A stretch of DNA of 64,000 nucleotides from Diploptera punctata (GCA_030220185.1 JASPKZ010009950.1:53321-117320); one strand, 5' to 3'; counted from the first letter of the stretch, positions 1 through 11,717 are shown. Translations and numbers: made by a program. Notes: generated by a model from the sequence alone, not told the origin.

Positions 1-322
1 GATTCTGTAGAACTTAGAAATTTTTTTTGAATAAGAGAGAGTCAATTACTGAAGTTTTGTTTAGTTGTGAACAACAAATGAATTAATATAGTTGTGAATT
101 ACATAAGTTAATGCTATGTGCCAGTTGTCAGAGTAAGTATAATATACCATGTACACAGAGCAATAGGCATCACAGCTTGCAGATTGTCTTAACGTTGCCT
201 GAGCCAATCGCTAGCACTTTGTAAACAAATTAAGTTTGTTTATTTGTAACTTCACATCTCGGTACTATTTCCCCGAAGTATGCTTATGATAATGTAAATT
301 AAATAGAGATGTTTTGTTACAG

Positions 323-587
323 AACGCGAGGTTACGCAGGCGGTCTGGCTGCTGCATTCATGTACATCGTGGCGTTCGTAGCTGCCAAAACATACCTCAT
401 GACTGAACATGTGTTCAAACTGCACGGGACCTACTGGTTCTTCGGAGCAGTCAACATACTCTGTTTCGTGTATCTGTACTTCCAGCTGCCGGAGACAGAG
501 GGCAAGTCCCTGCAGGAGATCGAGGCACTGTTTGCAGGGAAAAAGTCAATCCTCTTGCAACAACAGAATCCTAAGACTCACAAATAA
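323..587 (+). CDS. Tret1-like: Tret1-like sugar transporter gene 1, last coding exon
   Basis: This is the 3'-terminal coding exon of a major-facilitator sugar transporter; earlier exons lie before the window. It starts after a TTGTTACAG acceptor at 314-322 with one base completing an Arg codon, then codes for 87 residues and a TAA stop. The sequence opens TRGYAGG, as in the family consensus after helix 10 (EIFPF-R-x-RG), gives two hydrophobic helices (helices 11 and 12, about residues 5-25 and 36-58 of the exon) and ends in the cytoplasmic signature PETEGKSLQEIE. The phase (2 nt + 1 nt) equals that of the last exon of gene 2 and matches the exon 4 end of gene 3, so this is the upstream member of the tandem array. 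The product should be a plasma-membrane facilitator; the substrate is not shown by the sequence. The final C-tail is Gln/Lys rich. Confidence 0.9.
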
Positions 588-588
588 A
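583..588 (+). promoter_or_regulatory. AATAAA overlapping the stop codon of gene 1
   Basis: The hexamer AATAAA covers the TAA stop at 585-587. It could act as a polyadenylation signal, giving an almost absent 3' UTR, but it may be coincidence because the region is A-rich. No clear downstream GU-rich element was recognised. Confidence 0.25.
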
Positions 589-1004
589 ATGTATAATTCA
601 GTTACTGTATGAAAAAGCATGTAAAACATTGAATGAGGTGAGAAATGTTGACGTTTGTATCGTGTCTTGAATGGTGTAATGGACTGCATACTGGTGCGCA
701 GTACAAGAGGTCCGGGGTTCAAGTCCTAGTTCAAGCGTTAATTTTTATATTCTAAAAAATGTAAAATATTATCTCAAATACAACTCTGATCATAAAAAAA
801 ATCACGATCAGATACAATATTTCAATGAGTTATCGTAAACTGGGGTAATACGGAACAAGAAAAATAAAAATAAATAAAAAAAATAAAAAAAACTCAAATT
901 ATAAGTTCGGCTAATTACAAAGGAACTCTCAACCATTGCATGCCAAAACCTACCTTGAAAAAAAAACTTCAACGAAACAATTATGCAATTTGTGGGAAAT
1001 AAAA
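588..1004 (+). other. Intergenic stretch with a tRNA-like unit
   Basis: Downstream of gene 1. It holds the tRNA-like segment at 665-737 and A-rich low-complexity DNA (about 840-895). No open reading frame with recognisable content. Confidence 0.5.
665..737 (+). other. tRNA-like sequence (pseudo-tRNA or short SINE head)
   Basis: A 73-base stretch has a perfect A box (TGGTGTAATGG) and a perfect B box (GGTTCAAGTCC), the internal promoter elements of RNA polymerase III. The ends pair (CTTGAA with TTCAAG), and ACTGC/GCAGT can form an anticodon-type stem, but the loop is about 10 bases instead of 7, so I do not assign an anticodon. A similar unit sits at 45492-45564, with the same A box. It is more likely a tRNA-derived retroposon head than a working tRNA. 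Confidence 0.45.
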
Positions 1005-1009
1005 TAATT

Positions 1010-1215
1010 ACAATGATTGGGACACGTGAAGCGGATGAATGCCATAGGAGTTTGGATGGATTCCGTATGAGAGAAAAGATAGTGAGAGACCTAAGAAGAC
1101 ATGCATAGCGGAAATTATGAATTTGATGAAGGACAGGGACTGCAGGATGGTGACTGGAAGGATAGAGTTGAATGCAGGAAGAGAATCAAAACTTAATATT
1201 GGGCACAGGAAGATA
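1010..1215 (+). mobile_element. Relic of a non-LTR retroelement 3' end
   Basis: With frameshifts, the + strand reads like the C-terminal end of RTE-type polyproteins: a 'GHVKRM' type motif followed by a basic segment and 'LMKDRDCRMV'. It is short and decayed. The match is by pattern only. Confidence 0.4.
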
Positions 1216-1504
1216 TTGTATATATTTAAAACCCATTAAATAAAAAACAATAAAAACATACTTTAAAATTTCTCTCAGAAAAGCGTTTTGATGTACCAAA
1301 GCCACGTCAACAAAATAATATGCTACTTTTAACCCTTAATTTGGCAAAGAAGTCAAAAGAAAATCAAGATGAACAGCGCGGAATGCGGCTGGTTTTGTGG
1401 CTATCACGCTGCCGGCCAACTCCATTTGAAGTTGACAGGGGACGAAGACTGAGTCCATTAACCCCAAAAAAAATTGAAACAATGCCGAAGCAATTACTTA
1501 ATAT

Positions 1505-2703
1505 ACTTACTTACTCACTGGCACTATCGAACCCGTAGGTTCATGGCCGCACGGACATACGCTCTCCATACATCCCTATCCTGAGCTAATGCTTTCCAAT
1601 CATTCCCTGTATAATCTACTTCCCTCAAATCATAGTTAATGTTATTTTCCCACCTCATTCTTGGTCTACCAACTGGGCGTCTTCCCTCTGGCTTTCCTAC
1701 AACAAGCTTCCATGCAAGTCTTTCATTCCCCATACGTGCAACATGTCCTGCCCATAGCAGTCTACGGGACTTAACTGTTCTTATTATATCTGGCTTCCTA
1801 TAAAGACCATGTAGTTCATTGTTATGTAGTCTTCTCCATCACCTGTCTCTCATCTCTCTTTGGTCAAAAATTTCCTAAGTACTTTATTCTCAAATACTTT
1901 TAATCTCCTTTCCTCCCTTAAAGTAAGAGTCCATGTTTCGCATCCATATAATATAACTGGTAGAATAATAGTTTTACATATTTTCAGTTTAACGTTTTTT
2001 GAAAGGAGTTGGGACATCAAGAATCTCTGTAATGCATAATAGTACGCATTTCCAGAATTGACCTATGTTTAATTTCTTTGTGCATCTCATTCCTATTTGT
2101 GATTATTGTTCCTAGGTATTTGAATTCAGCCACTTCCTCAAAATTTCCCTCATTTGTCGTTAGCTGTCCAGTTCCATTATATAATGAATTTCTATGTGTG
2201 ACCATATATTTAGTTTTATTGATATTTACTTCCAATCCTAATTTCTTAGTGTTACTCAACAGTGTGTGCGTATTGTCCTTTAGTATCTCCTCGCTATCGG
2301 CCAACAATACATCATCAGTATAAACTAACAGTTTATTAATACCATTCAGTTGTAAGCCTTCCTCATTCTCTAAAGATTTAATGGCATGCTCTAGTACAAA
2401 ATTAAATAGTAGAGGAGATAGTGCATCTCCTTGCTTCAACCCATTCTGGATTTCAAAAGTGTCCGAAAACTGTTTGCCTACACGCACCCTACTCTTTGTG
2501 CCATTTAGACACATTCGTATAAGTCTAACTAACTTTTTAGGAATTCCGAACTCCAGCAGGATACTATATAACTTCTCCCTCTTAATTGAATCATATGCTT
2601 TTTTGAAGTCTACATATAGTTGATGTACAGTACCATTATATTCCCATTTCTTTTCTAAAATCTGTCTTATACTAAAAATCTGATCTGTTGTAGACCTGAT
2701 TCG
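1505..2703 (-). mobile_element. RTE-type retroelement, family 1, 5'-truncated copy
   Basis: The minus strand encodes the second half of a reverse transcriptase and the C-terminal tail of the major RTE family of this window. Visible are DFKKAYDSI (about 2590-2615), GLKQGDALSPLLFN (about 2395-2440) and the catalytic box, here YTDD instead of YADD (about 2300-2325). The C-terminal end includes GRPRMRWENNINYDL (about 1620-1680). The element's 3' end is the short CAGTGAGTAAGTAAGT-type tail at 1505-1520. The intact 165-aa reading stretch at 2017-2514 shows moderate age. The 5' end breaks off at about 2703 inside the RT domain, typical of incomplete target-primed reverse transcription. Confidence 0.85.
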
Positions 2704-3497
2704 TATATGAAAACACTGAATATCATTCGTCGCATGACTGAAGACTTGTAGCTGTTGTAGTGCTCCGCGCTGATTGGCTCCTGTACCTATCGAGGTATAT
2801 ATGTGTAAATTTGTTTCATTTCCTTAAAATGTTGATGCTTTAATTATAATGTTAATTTAGTAAGGCAATTCAAGACCTATATACTTCTGGTTCCTCAGGA
2901 TACCATTGTTACCACCTTGATCCCTAAATTGGACATGATGTTCTTATTTAGTGTTATTTCATTTAAGGGCAGCCCAGGAGCATATAGCTCAAAGACCCAA
3001 ATAATACTTGGGCGTTTTGTACTTTAACATTTGATGTGTGGTAAGGCAATCGATAAGGGATTGGTTTAAATACGTATCCTCAAAGTAGGTGTGCTGGCCA
3101 ATTGGAACCCTGATAGGTTTTCTATAAATTTAGTGATTTCTTTCAGTATATAGTTATATTATTAATTTATTTTAGTGGACCCTTTGAAGTTCGCACGCTT
3201 GTTGGTGAGAAGGCTGTAGGCTGTGCCCCAAAGCAGAAATGAAATACTCCAATTTTCCTCCCTCCTTACCCGGCTGAAGGTAACTAATTTCTCGTAACAG
3301 TTATTTCAATGTGGCGGACTGCAGTGAAAACGAAATAATGCATAACTGTTATTATTGAGTAAACTCAGCTCAGTAATTTAGTTTACAGGCAGCATCGAAG
3401 GCAACTGTTTCCCTCTAGTTTAAAAAAATACATTGTTACTACCAGGCAGAGCTCGGGGGTTGTTGGTAGAGGCTTCTAAGACGCCGCAACAATCATT
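2704..3497. other. Intergenic stretch, nothing recognised
   Basis: No coding region, tRNA box or clear inverted repeat was recognised in this segment. Confidence 0.4.
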
Positions 3498-4051
3498 AAA
3501 AACGACTATTTAGCTCATGTCGCAAATGGTAGTCAATAACCAATCACGTTTCAATGAATTCTGTTTTACACCAAATGACAGTCGTGTTTCACCTCGCTCC
3601 TTATCGATTTCTCTTTATCAGCTCCTGTTTTTGTGATAAAGAAAGCTCCTCCTTTTTTAATATTCTGAACAGGTTAGACCATTATTTTTCTCCAACAAAT
3701 ACATTGAATATAGCAAATAATGAATAGATTCAGTGATTTTACTGAGTTGTTTATTCAAAATATAAATGATTAACCTATAATGTTGATTATAATAGTTTGA
3801 TGTGTTTCATTATTTCTCCACTAGAGTGCATTCTTACAATATTGCGATCATATTTGGCAATAAATAATATGATCGAGTTGCAGTGAATATACATAACCTC
3901 ACATTTCTAATTTGTTTTCAAACATCGCCGTTTACATTAACTATATACATATTTTAAAACACCGGTAACTATATTCAAATATTTTTTTAGTAAAGAGCTT
4001 AATTTTATTCGTTAAATAGTCCTAACAAATGCCACTCTTAATTTCCAAATT
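3498..4051 (+). repeat. Hairpin-ended interspersed repeat, unit P1 (left-truncated)
   Basis: This is the first of two directly repeated units. Landmarks shared with 4099-4802 and, inverted, with 7381-8105 and 47193-48008 are: 'AACCAATCACGTTTCAATGA' near the start, 'CTCCACTAGAGTGCATTCTT' in the middle, 'GTTTTCAAACATCGCCGTTT' and a terminal 'TTAAATAGTCCTAACAAATG' followed by a TTTCCAAATTCTCTAGA palindromic end. There is no coding capacity. It is probably a non-autonomous DNA element; the class is unknown. Confidence 0.6.
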
Positions 4052-4098
4052 CTCTAGATAAATTCACTCCTCACTTCGTGAGTCGTGAATTTATCGAT

Positions 4099-4802
4099 AA
4101 TTTGGAAATCACTCGTGGCATTACTTATGACTATTTAACTCATGACCCAGATGGGAGTCAAATGACCAATCACGTTTCAATGATTTCTGTTTTACAACCA
4201 ATCATAGTCGTGTTTCACGAAATATTTATCAGTGTTATATTTACCATATTAAATAAAGCTCCTCCTTTTTAATATTCTGAAACAGGTCTGACCATTATTT
4301 TGCAGTGACTGAACCTGCAAGAAATACAGCTACCAGATTGTATATATAGTGCATGAATGTCAACAGAAAGTGCATACGAGAGATAATATAAAAACATTTG
4401 TAGCAATTTATTATACCACCAAAAAAAGAAACCACTGTTTGCACGTTCTTAAATGTATTTCTTCCCAGGTAATAATCCAGAAAAATATAATTGTCATATT
4501 TACATCATACGACATCAGAAATGAACTAATATACAGTTTGATGTGTTTCATTTTTTCTCCACTAGAGAGCATTCTTACAATATTGCGTTCCTTTGGCAAT
4601 AAATAGTATGATCTGGTTGCAGTGATAAACAAAAGAAGCAGATGAAGCGTACCTATCGTTTCTCGTTTGTTTTCAAACATCGCCGTTTACATTAAGTATA
4701 TAAATATTTTAAAATAACTATAGTTAAATAATGATTTGTGAGTAAACAGCTTAATTTTATTCGTTAAATAGTCCTAACAAGTGCCACTCTTGATTTCCAA
4801 AT
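4099..4802 (+). repeat. Hairpin-ended interspersed repeat, unit P2
   Basis: A fuller copy of the same repeat. The left arm AATTTGGAAATCACTCGTGG and the right arm CCACTCTTGATTTCCAAATT are imperfect inverted repeats, both continuing into 'TATTTAAC'-type sequence. The inner landmarks of P1 recur in the same order, so P1 and P2 form a direct pair separated by about 47 bases. The reading frames inside (for example 4349-4606) are AT-rich chance frames. Confidence 0.65.
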
Positions 4803-4830
4803 TCTCTAGATAAATTGGGAATCACTCCTG

Positions 4831-5345
4831 GCATTACTTATGACAATCCGAATATGTCCGAATCCGAACAGATAACACCCCCAATTAGTTCGAAATACCG
4901 GGGTTGTACTGTTACAGAAATCAGATACAGACGAAAATGCAAACAATATAATAAAACAATAAGAGAATGATAATTAAACACATTCAACTTAACTCATCGT
5001 TTCCCCCATGATTTTACTACCAAGTTCCCATGTCCTTACTTTCATTTCCCATGCTTGCCTATATGATATTATCCTTCGCACAAGTCTACGGGGTGGAGGC
5101 TAAAAAGAACTGCGCATCGTAGTGCACTAAAAAAGTCGTTTTTTGGAAGTTTAGATGGCTCACGCTGCCTAAACCATAACAAATACACCAAATTAATGTA
5201 GCTTGCCGAAATAAAGCACTTTAAACTGCCCTGATTCTCCAAAAACACTGTCTCTATTCACCCTAAAATATTATTATAGATTTTCCTATTTTTGTCCCGA
5301 TTACCCCGAGCTTAACCTACTAGATTTTAGAGAGAAGTCATTGAA
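4831..5345. other. Intergenic stretch, nothing recognised
   Basis: AT-rich unique-looking sequence. No gene or classified repeat was recognised. Confidence 0.4.
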
Positions 5346-5399
5346 ATGTATAAACTCAAAAATGTATTTGAGTCTTGTTAAGTTGGTTTTTCGAGCTGC

Positions 5400-5610
5400 A
5401 TGGCAATTATCAAGTTTTTTTTTAATTCGTAGTTTCGTCTACTACTGCGGTAGACTTCTTCAGAAGATTCTGAAGATGTCTACCAAAGTAATAGACGAAA
5501 CGTCGAGTTTAAACAAAACTGAACCACGGCTATTTTGCCCGGAAAATCAGTTTACCAAGAGTCAAGACAGCTACCGTGAAAGCCTACAATTTTACATAGA
5601 CGTACCCCAG
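5400..5610 (+). repeat. Penelope-associated short repeat with hammerhead-like motif
   Basis: The segment contains CTGAAGA (5470-5476), then a hairpin GTCTA...TAGAC (5478-5496) and directly GAAAC (497-501 of this kb). It ends near 'CCGTGAAAGCCTACAA' (5574-5591), a 3' signature that recurs at 44203, 44808 (minus) and 47438 (minus). This motif order is that of the hammerhead ribozyme core (CUGAUGA, helix II, GAAA), with CUGAAGA instead of the active consensus. Confidence 0.45.
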
Positions 5611-6012
5611 TTTGTCAGAATATAGATAAAGTCGAAAGAAGTTTTCACGTGAAAGATCTAAAATTTATAGATATTGTTGCTTACGCCACTTCTCCAGATA
5701 AGTGAAGCGTTACGTAATGTCATGATAAAAACAAGTCACAATAATCATGAGTTCGCTCCGCTCTTACTCAAGCAGGTTATCCACCTACCCCGTAGAGTGG
5801 GTTGACATTAATTATTTCTGCCTTCGATTTCTGTGCCTTGCAGTTAAAAACGACATTTTTTGGACACGACATTGGTACATCACAATGCTTCACTGAGAGA
5901 AACTTCAAGGTAGGTTTCGCCATGCAATGATTGACAGTTCCCTTGTTAGAATCACATCTAAGTACAAATTCACGTTTTAAATTCCTCTTCAATAATAAGT
6001 GAATCGATATTT

Positions 6013-6610
6013 TAAACTAAATATTTGGGAATGATTATGGATAACATCGAAGGTATAGGCAAAGAGAACATAAAACATAGAATTGAATTGAGTAGCAAAA
6101 TAATATCATCATTAAATTCCATATGGTTGGATAAGCATATTTGGAAAGACACAAAAAAATATATTGGTAAAACATTGGTGGAATCTGTTGCAATGTACGG
6201 AAGTGAGGTATGGACAATCAATAAGTACTACAAGAATAGACTAATAGCTCTAGAAATGGATTATTTACGAAGAAGTGCCAGAAAGTCTAAATTAGAACGT
6301 GTCACAAATAAGGAAATTAGAAACAAAATGGAAGCAGAAGAAAGCATAATTGAAAGAATTGAGGAAAGGAATTAAAGTGGTTAGGACATGTTTTAAGAAT
6401 GGAAGATGAGCGATGGCCGAAGCAACTATATGAATGGCATCCTAACAGAAAGAAGAAAAGAGGAAGACCAAGGTTAACATGGAAGGAAAACATGAAGACA
6501 GTAATGCAAGCTAGAGGGCTAAGCATCGAAGATGCCCAAGACCGTAGGCTTTGGAGGTTTTGGCACAGGAAGACGGCAGCAGCTGTAAAAACCTGAAGAT
6601 AGATAGAGAT
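6013..6610 (+). mobile_element. RTE-type retroelement, family 2, 3' end
   Basis: A reading frame at 6025-6375, continued in another frame at 6399-6596, gives the C-terminal part of a non-LTR polyprotein. It contains MYGSEVWTINK, DYLRRSARKSK, LKWLGHVLRMEDERWPK and RGRPRLTWKENM. One frameshift lies near 6365-6380. The tail is a short GATA-type repeat. A minus-strand relative sits at 25975-26476. It lacks the RT catalytic part, so it is a 5'-truncated dead copy. Confidence 0.8.
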
Positions 6611-6619
6611 AGATATTTT

Positions 6620-7380
6620 AAAGTCAATTAGTAGTACCGATTCACCTCTTGTTTCTTCAAGTGCAATAGTGGCGTCACGGACTTGCAAATTTAGAGAGTA
6701 GTAAAAATACCACAAGTCATGATGGAGAAAATGTTAGTGTTTTACGACAACATAATTTACAGGCTAAAGTTCAAGGGCATAATCTTGATTTATTTCAGTA
6801 CACATCGTTAGTTCAGGTGGTAGCCACAGAGGAACCAGAGGAGAAAGTGGACAAATTTCGCGTACATGTCACAAGCGGCGCTAGTGTAGAACAACTAACG
6901 ACATCTATTTTTTCGATTTTTTCTGGTACTAATATGAAATTCAGCACAGTCTGGTGGTAAAATTATGAATTACCAACACCATGTGGAGAATAATCGCGGA
7001 ATTGAACTTTTATAGGAATCATTTTAATTTATCTTAAATTGTGGAATTATTTGTACCCAGCCACTCAGACCTAAAGATTTTTTTTTATTTTAATAGAAGG
7101 GAAGAATGGAAATAAATAAAACATGTTAATTTATTTTCATTTATTAAAATTAAAAAACGTGCATTATGATCTCTTTTAAATATGTACAATTAACCAACCC
7201 CCTTATTCTCACATACAAATTTTTATACATATTTATTAAAGAACCTTAGCCATGTCATACATCTGAAATCCATTATAAAGTCACTCGCATTTTTTAAATG
7301 TTTATTAGAAATAGCTGTACACTAACATCACTCTTCCTAACCTAACAAATCTTAGAATTTTATCACATCTAGTAGGTTTA
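6620..7380. other. Intergenic stretch with one short dispersed repeat
   Basis: The only repeat recognised is 6868-6972, listed separately. The rest is AT-rich, with no gene seen. Confidence 0.4.
6868..6972 (+). repeat. Short dispersed repeat, partner at 54768-54870
   Basis: Both copies share 'AAGCGGCGCTAGTGTAGAAC', then a variable middle, then 'AATATGAAATTCAGCAC' and 'GTCTGGTGGTAAAATTATGAA'-type sequence in the same order. The nature is unknown. It contains no RT or transposase trace. Confidence 0.55.
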
Positions 7381-8105
7381 TCATAAGTAATGCCACGAGT
7401 GATTTCCAAATGATCGAGGAGTGAATTTATCTAGAGAATTTGGAAATCAAGAGTGGCATTTGTTAGGACTATTTAACGAATAGAATTAAGTTGTTTACTC
7501 ACAAATCATTATTTAACCATAGTTATTTTAAAATAATTATATATTTAATGTAAAGTGCGATGTTTGAAAACAAATGAGAAACTATTGGTACGCTTCACTT
7601 GCTTCTTTTGTTCATCACCGCAACCAGATCATATTATTTATTGCCAAAGGATCGCAATATTGTAAGAATGCACCCTAGAGGAGAAATTTATAACCAACGT
7701 TATAGGCATTAATTATTTCTGATGTCCTATGATGTAAATATGTAAATTATATTTTTCTGCAACGTTGTTTCCTGCGAAATAATTCGTTTAAGAAAGTGCA
7801 AACAGTAGTTTTTTTTTGGTATAATCAATTGCTACAAATGTTTTTATATTATCTCCCGCAAGAACCATCAGCTGAAATTCGCGCACTATAAATTATCTGG
7901 TAACCGCATTTCTTACAGAGTGAGTCACTGCAAAATAATGCTATGACCTATTTCAGAATGTTAAAAAGGAGTAGCTCTCTTTAATATGATAAACTTGTTT
8001 GATAAATTCGAGGTGAAACATGACTGTGATTGGTTGTAATTAAAAAATCGTTGAAATGTGATTGGTCATTGAATCACATTTGGGGTATGAGTTAAATAGT
8101 CTTTG
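7381..8105 (-). repeat. Hairpin-ended interspersed repeat, unit P3 (inverted)
   Basis: Reverse-complement copy of the P1/P2 repeat. It starts with the palindromic end (GCCACGAGTGATTTCCAAAT ... AATTTGGAAATCAAGAGTGG) at 7390-7458 and shows the same inner blocks in reverse. It ends at about 8105 in 'GGGGTATGAGTTAAATAGTC'. Confidence 0.65.
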
Positions 8106-8239
8106 AAAATAGATTCACATTAAAAACGTAAAAAAGTTTGAATTTACTTATAAATTAGAGTAAAATAAAATCTAAATAATGATTTTTAACTCTCCATAAT
8201 ATATAATTTTTACAGTACTCTCTACATAGAACAAAAGAT

Positions 8240-8440
8240 AATTAAATTTTTCAATTTACAAAATGACTAATTTCCCATAATCCCGAATGAACACGCCGTG
8301 TGCCTTGCATTTGTTTTATTTAGTTACATATTCTGTTACTACGAAACAGCGCTACCATTGTAGTTTGCTCATTGTAGTTCATAGTAAACGACTGTAAATT
8401 TTTAGATGTCACTGTACGCAGTTTTCCCTCTATTCGATTT
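8240..8440 (+). repeat. Dispersed repeat, partner split at 55905-55985 / 56525-56640
   Basis: Shared blocks are 'AATTTACAAAATG', 'TTTCCCATAATCCCGA', 'CCTTGCATTTGTTT', 'GCGCTACCA' and 'TCACTG(T/A)ACGCAGTTT'-type sequence. In the partner the two halves are separated by inserted RTE fragments. The class is unknown. Confidence 0.5.
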
Positions 8441-8522
8441 CTCTATGGTGGTAACCTGCCTAGGCACTCTAATGGTCCTAGTTTGCTAGCTAACAAACAC
8501 TTCCTTTTTTTTTTTTTTTTAA

Positions 8523-8610
8523 TTTATTGCTGTCTGAATTCAAATACCTAGGAACAATATTACAAATAGGAATGAGATGCAGAAAGAAATAAAACAAATA
8601 CTCAATTCTG
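8523..8610 (+). mobile_element. RTE family 1 fragment
   Basis: A short piece matching the block that codes for EFKYLGTI..NRNEMQKEIK in fuller copies (compare 31365-31445). Confidence 0.7.
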
Positions 8611-8616
8611 GAAATC

Positions 8617-9590
8617 ATCATCATCATTCACGGATTAGGTATTTACCTGTTCTGTTCTCACATCTGTTCAGCCAGCGCTTTCTTGGTCTTACTACAGATC
8701 TTCGTCCTCCAGGATTATACATCAGTGCCAATCTTTGGTATCTTATCCTCTGTCATTCTTGCAGATGTTCTGTCTAATTGTTCCTGTGTTCTTCTATTTG
8801 TTCAAGAAATGGTTTACTTCTAGTTCCTCTCTACTATTCTCATTTCTAATATGTTCTTCTCTGACCAGCCTCATGGGCTAGTGGTCAGCGTTACTGCTTA
8901 CTGTTCATGAGGTCCCGGGTTCGATTCCCGGTCAGACCATAGGATTTTTTTAAAGAGAATTATTCCTGTGGTTGCCCATGGTCTGGAATTTAGGTTAAGG
9001 TTTAGGTTAAGAACTCTCCTGGCGCTTCATTATCATTTATCACCCATCATATCATCCGGGTAACGTAATTCGTCTTCCAGGTGTCCCAACCTAAGAAATG
9101 GATTACATTCCGCCAATGCCAGGGGATAAAGTCAGAAATGTCATAAAAGACAACCTGGTGGCATTACACAAAATAAAATGTTCTTCTCTTGTACAACCTT
9201 TCACGGCCCGTAGGAATCTCATTCCGCTGCCTCAATTTTACTTTTTTTCTTTTTCCTTCAGGACCCAGGCCTCACTCCCATACATCGCCACTGGTAGTGC
9301 CATTGTTGAGTAAAATCTTAGCTGTGTATCCTTTCTTACTTTGTTCCTCGGTGTTCGTCTGATTGTTCCACAAATATATTCAAATTTCTGCATTTTCTTA
9401 TTTATATCTTGTTCTACTTCATAAGTTATATCGCAGCCCAAATACTGGAAGTGTAAAACCTGTTCAAACACTTTATCTTCTATTACTATTTTTGTTCTTA
9501 CTGGATACTTTCCATAGAATGCCATTGCTTTAGTTTTTAATTTTGAAATTATCATATTATATTGGGAATGCATGCTATGACACATTACAG
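8617..9590 (-). mobile_element. RTE-type retroelement, third family, 3' end, split by a SINE
   Basis: The minus strand encodes a C-terminal non-LTR segment: LHFQYLGCDITYE, RFYSTMALPVAMYGSEAWVL (9238-9585), continuing on the other side of a SINE into 8617-8850. The SINE at 8863-9177 splits it, with a target duplication on either side, so the retroelement is the older insertion. No RT catalytic motif remains. Confidence 0.75.
8863..9177 (+). mobile_element. tRNA-derived SINE, head C with tail 1
   Basis: A 315-base insert flanked by the 12-base duplication ATGTTCTTCTCT (8851-8862 and 9178-9189). The head has an A box (GGGCTAGTGGTCAGC region, 8873-8887) and a B box (GGTTCGATTCCC, 8920-8931). The tail, from about 8990 ('GGTTAAGAACTCTCCTGGCGC' region, 'CACCCATCATATCATC'), is the same as the tail of the SINE at 17688, whose head is different. 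It ends A-rich. It has no coding capacity and needs LINE proteins for movement. Confidence 0.85.
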
Positions 9591-9624
9591 GGACTCTGTA
9601 GTCCGAACGCCTCTAAAAAATCAT

Positions 9625-9810
9625 CATCATTAACAACAACAAGAATTAAGCCCAATGGCCTGTTCTGATCTCATTATAGGTCGAATTTGTCCTTCCATCT
9701 CTTCAATGGTCTTCCGAACATTCTTCTCCCTTTTGGTTTATAATTATACATTCTTCTTGGTATGCGCTGTTCATTCATTCGTAATACGTGCTGAAGATAA
9801 GCATTAAAAA
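9625..9810 (-). mobile_element. Non-LTR retroelement 3' fragment
   Basis: Minus-strand fragment almost identical in layout to 55986-56180 ('GGATTAAGCCCAATGGCCTG' type start with an ATC/AAC repeat, 'GGTATGCGCTGTTCATTC'). In other copies this region belongs to the C-terminal part and 3' end of RTE-type elements. Confidence 0.6.
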
Positions 9811-10345
9811 AAAACATTAAACTGAAAACATATTAAACTGTTATTCTCCCAGTTATATTATATGGATGTGAAACATGGACATTTTATTTTAAGGAAGGAG
9901 AAAACATTACGAGTATTTGAGAACAGGGTTCTTAGGAACATTTTTGGATCAAACAGATATGAACAGATAAGCGAATGGAATAGACTAAATAACAATGAGC
10001 TACATGATCTTTATAGGAAACCAGATATAATAAGAAAAGTTAATTCCCTTAGACTGCGAATGACTGAATATGTGTAACGAATTGAGAATGAAAAAGGTGC
10101 ATAGAATCATTAAAACACAAATTCATAATCTTAAAAGGATTAATCCAAAAGAAATATAAGCACGTCCTTAAAGGAATATCACAGGGAAAACTTCCTGTAG
10201 GTAGGACACGAATGAGGTAGAAGAATAACATTAACCAAGATTTGAAGAAAGTAAATTATACAGGAAATGTTTCGGAAAGATTAGCTCAGAAGAGATATGT
10301 ATGGAGAGCTTATCTCCGCGCGGCCATGAACCTATACTGCAGCCA
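9811..10345 (+). mobile_element. RTE family 1, 3' end
   Basis: + strand relic of the C-terminal region: the 'MDVKHGHFILRKEKTLRVFENRVLRNIFG' frame (9862-10077), with later frames carrying 'KKRYVWRAYLRAAMNL'. It lies after the RT catalytic part, so it is 5'-truncated. It ends near 'GCGGCCATGAACCT'. Confidence 0.8.
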
Positions 10346-10349
10346 CTGA

Positions 10350-11190
10350 TTCTCCGACCTTGACGTTTTCACAACAGTCTTGCCGATATGGATATTCAGT
10401 GAGAGTGGCCGCTTTATAATGCGGTTAGCAGACATACAGCTGACAACATCTCTGCAATTTCAAATCTTATTAGCGCGCTACAGCTGCGTCAAGAGCAGTG
10501 ATTGGTTGTGTAGACATCTACTCCCACCACAACCATTTCCTTATTGGCAGTAGAGCGCGAATTCTCTCTTTACCCCTCGTATAACCTAAACTTCGGAGCC
10601 GGACATATGGTGGCTGTGGTATAGGGTTTCATAGTGCCACTGAGTTAGTTAATAACCATTCTTAAACCAACGAAATTGGACCCTAACTTAAATTCGCTTA
10701 GTAAACGCATTTCCAGTGCGACGGTCTTTTATCTAACAGAATTCAGTACAAATGTCCTACACTAGCATATTTCAAATTATAATCAGATTTATTTCACCTG
10801 TGTAAATACTGTTATCATACTAGTTGTTTTCTTACAGTTTTACAAACGTATAAAAGTGAAATCTCCTCAAACAACATGATAAATGTACCTCTTTTTAATT
10901 ACCTGGTGACAAAGGTTATGTAAGGTGTACATCACTGTGTGTTCTGTACAACGTCTCAAGTCATCTGCTCAGATATTCACAGCTGCATGAAATAACTGTC
11001 AAATTCTGATCAGTGGCCTCTCATTTCAGCATTTATGTTTATTTACGTTCCATAAATCTACATCTCGGAACCAAGGGATTTGCATTCCCTTCCGAAGGAG
11101 TAATTTTTACACAAAAATTTAATTTACACCTACTGGGATTGATTCCACGAACATCGGATCCGGAAGTGACACCATCACTTAATATAACGT
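10350..11190. other. Intergenic stretch, nothing recognised
   Basis: About 840 bases of more balanced base composition (for example 'TTAGCGCGCTACAGCTGCGT'). No gene, tRNA box or repeat partner in the window was found. Confidence 0.35.
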
Positions 11191-11311
11191 AAATACTATA
11201 TTATTATTATTTTTATTATTATTATCATTATCATTATTGTTATTACTATTATTATTACTCTTATTATTATTATTATTATTATCATTATTACAATTATTAT
11301 TATCATTATTA

Positions 11312-11372
<61 letters not shown>
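11190..11372. repeat. ATT/TTA microsatellite
   Basis: Imperfect then perfect TTA array, interrupted by single-base variants at its start. Microsatellite expanded next to a retroposon tail. Confidence 0.95.
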
Positions 11373-11373
<1 letters not shown>

Positions 11374-11502
11374 TATATTGTAGACGTACCATGTATTTTG
11401 TGTTTATTGTAATTTAGATATAAGAATAATTTTTGTATTTTTTTAACCTGGTTGAGTGGTAGACAAGGTCATAAGGCTTTAACCCTGCCAAGAAAATAAA
11501 GA

Positions 11503-11575
<73 letters not shown>

Positions 11576-11580
11576 TATAT
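11373..11580 (+). mobile_element. Short retroposon 3' unit with ATT tail, copy 1
   Basis: A block of about 130 bases ('AGACGTACCATGTATTTTGT', 'CCTGGTTGAGTGGTAGACAA', 'GGCTTTAACCCTGCCA', then AATAAAGATA) followed by a TTA array (11505-11575). Copy 2 follows directly. The AATAAA plus simple-sequence tail is typical of a retroposon 3' end. Confidence 0.7.
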
Positions 11581-11717
11581 TGTAGACGTACCATGCATAT
11601 TTGTGTTTATTGTAATTTAGATGTAAGAATAATGTTTGTATTTTTTTAACCTGGTTGAGTGGTAGACAAGGTCATAAGGCTTTAACTCTGCCAGGTAAAA
11701 TAAATATATTATTATTA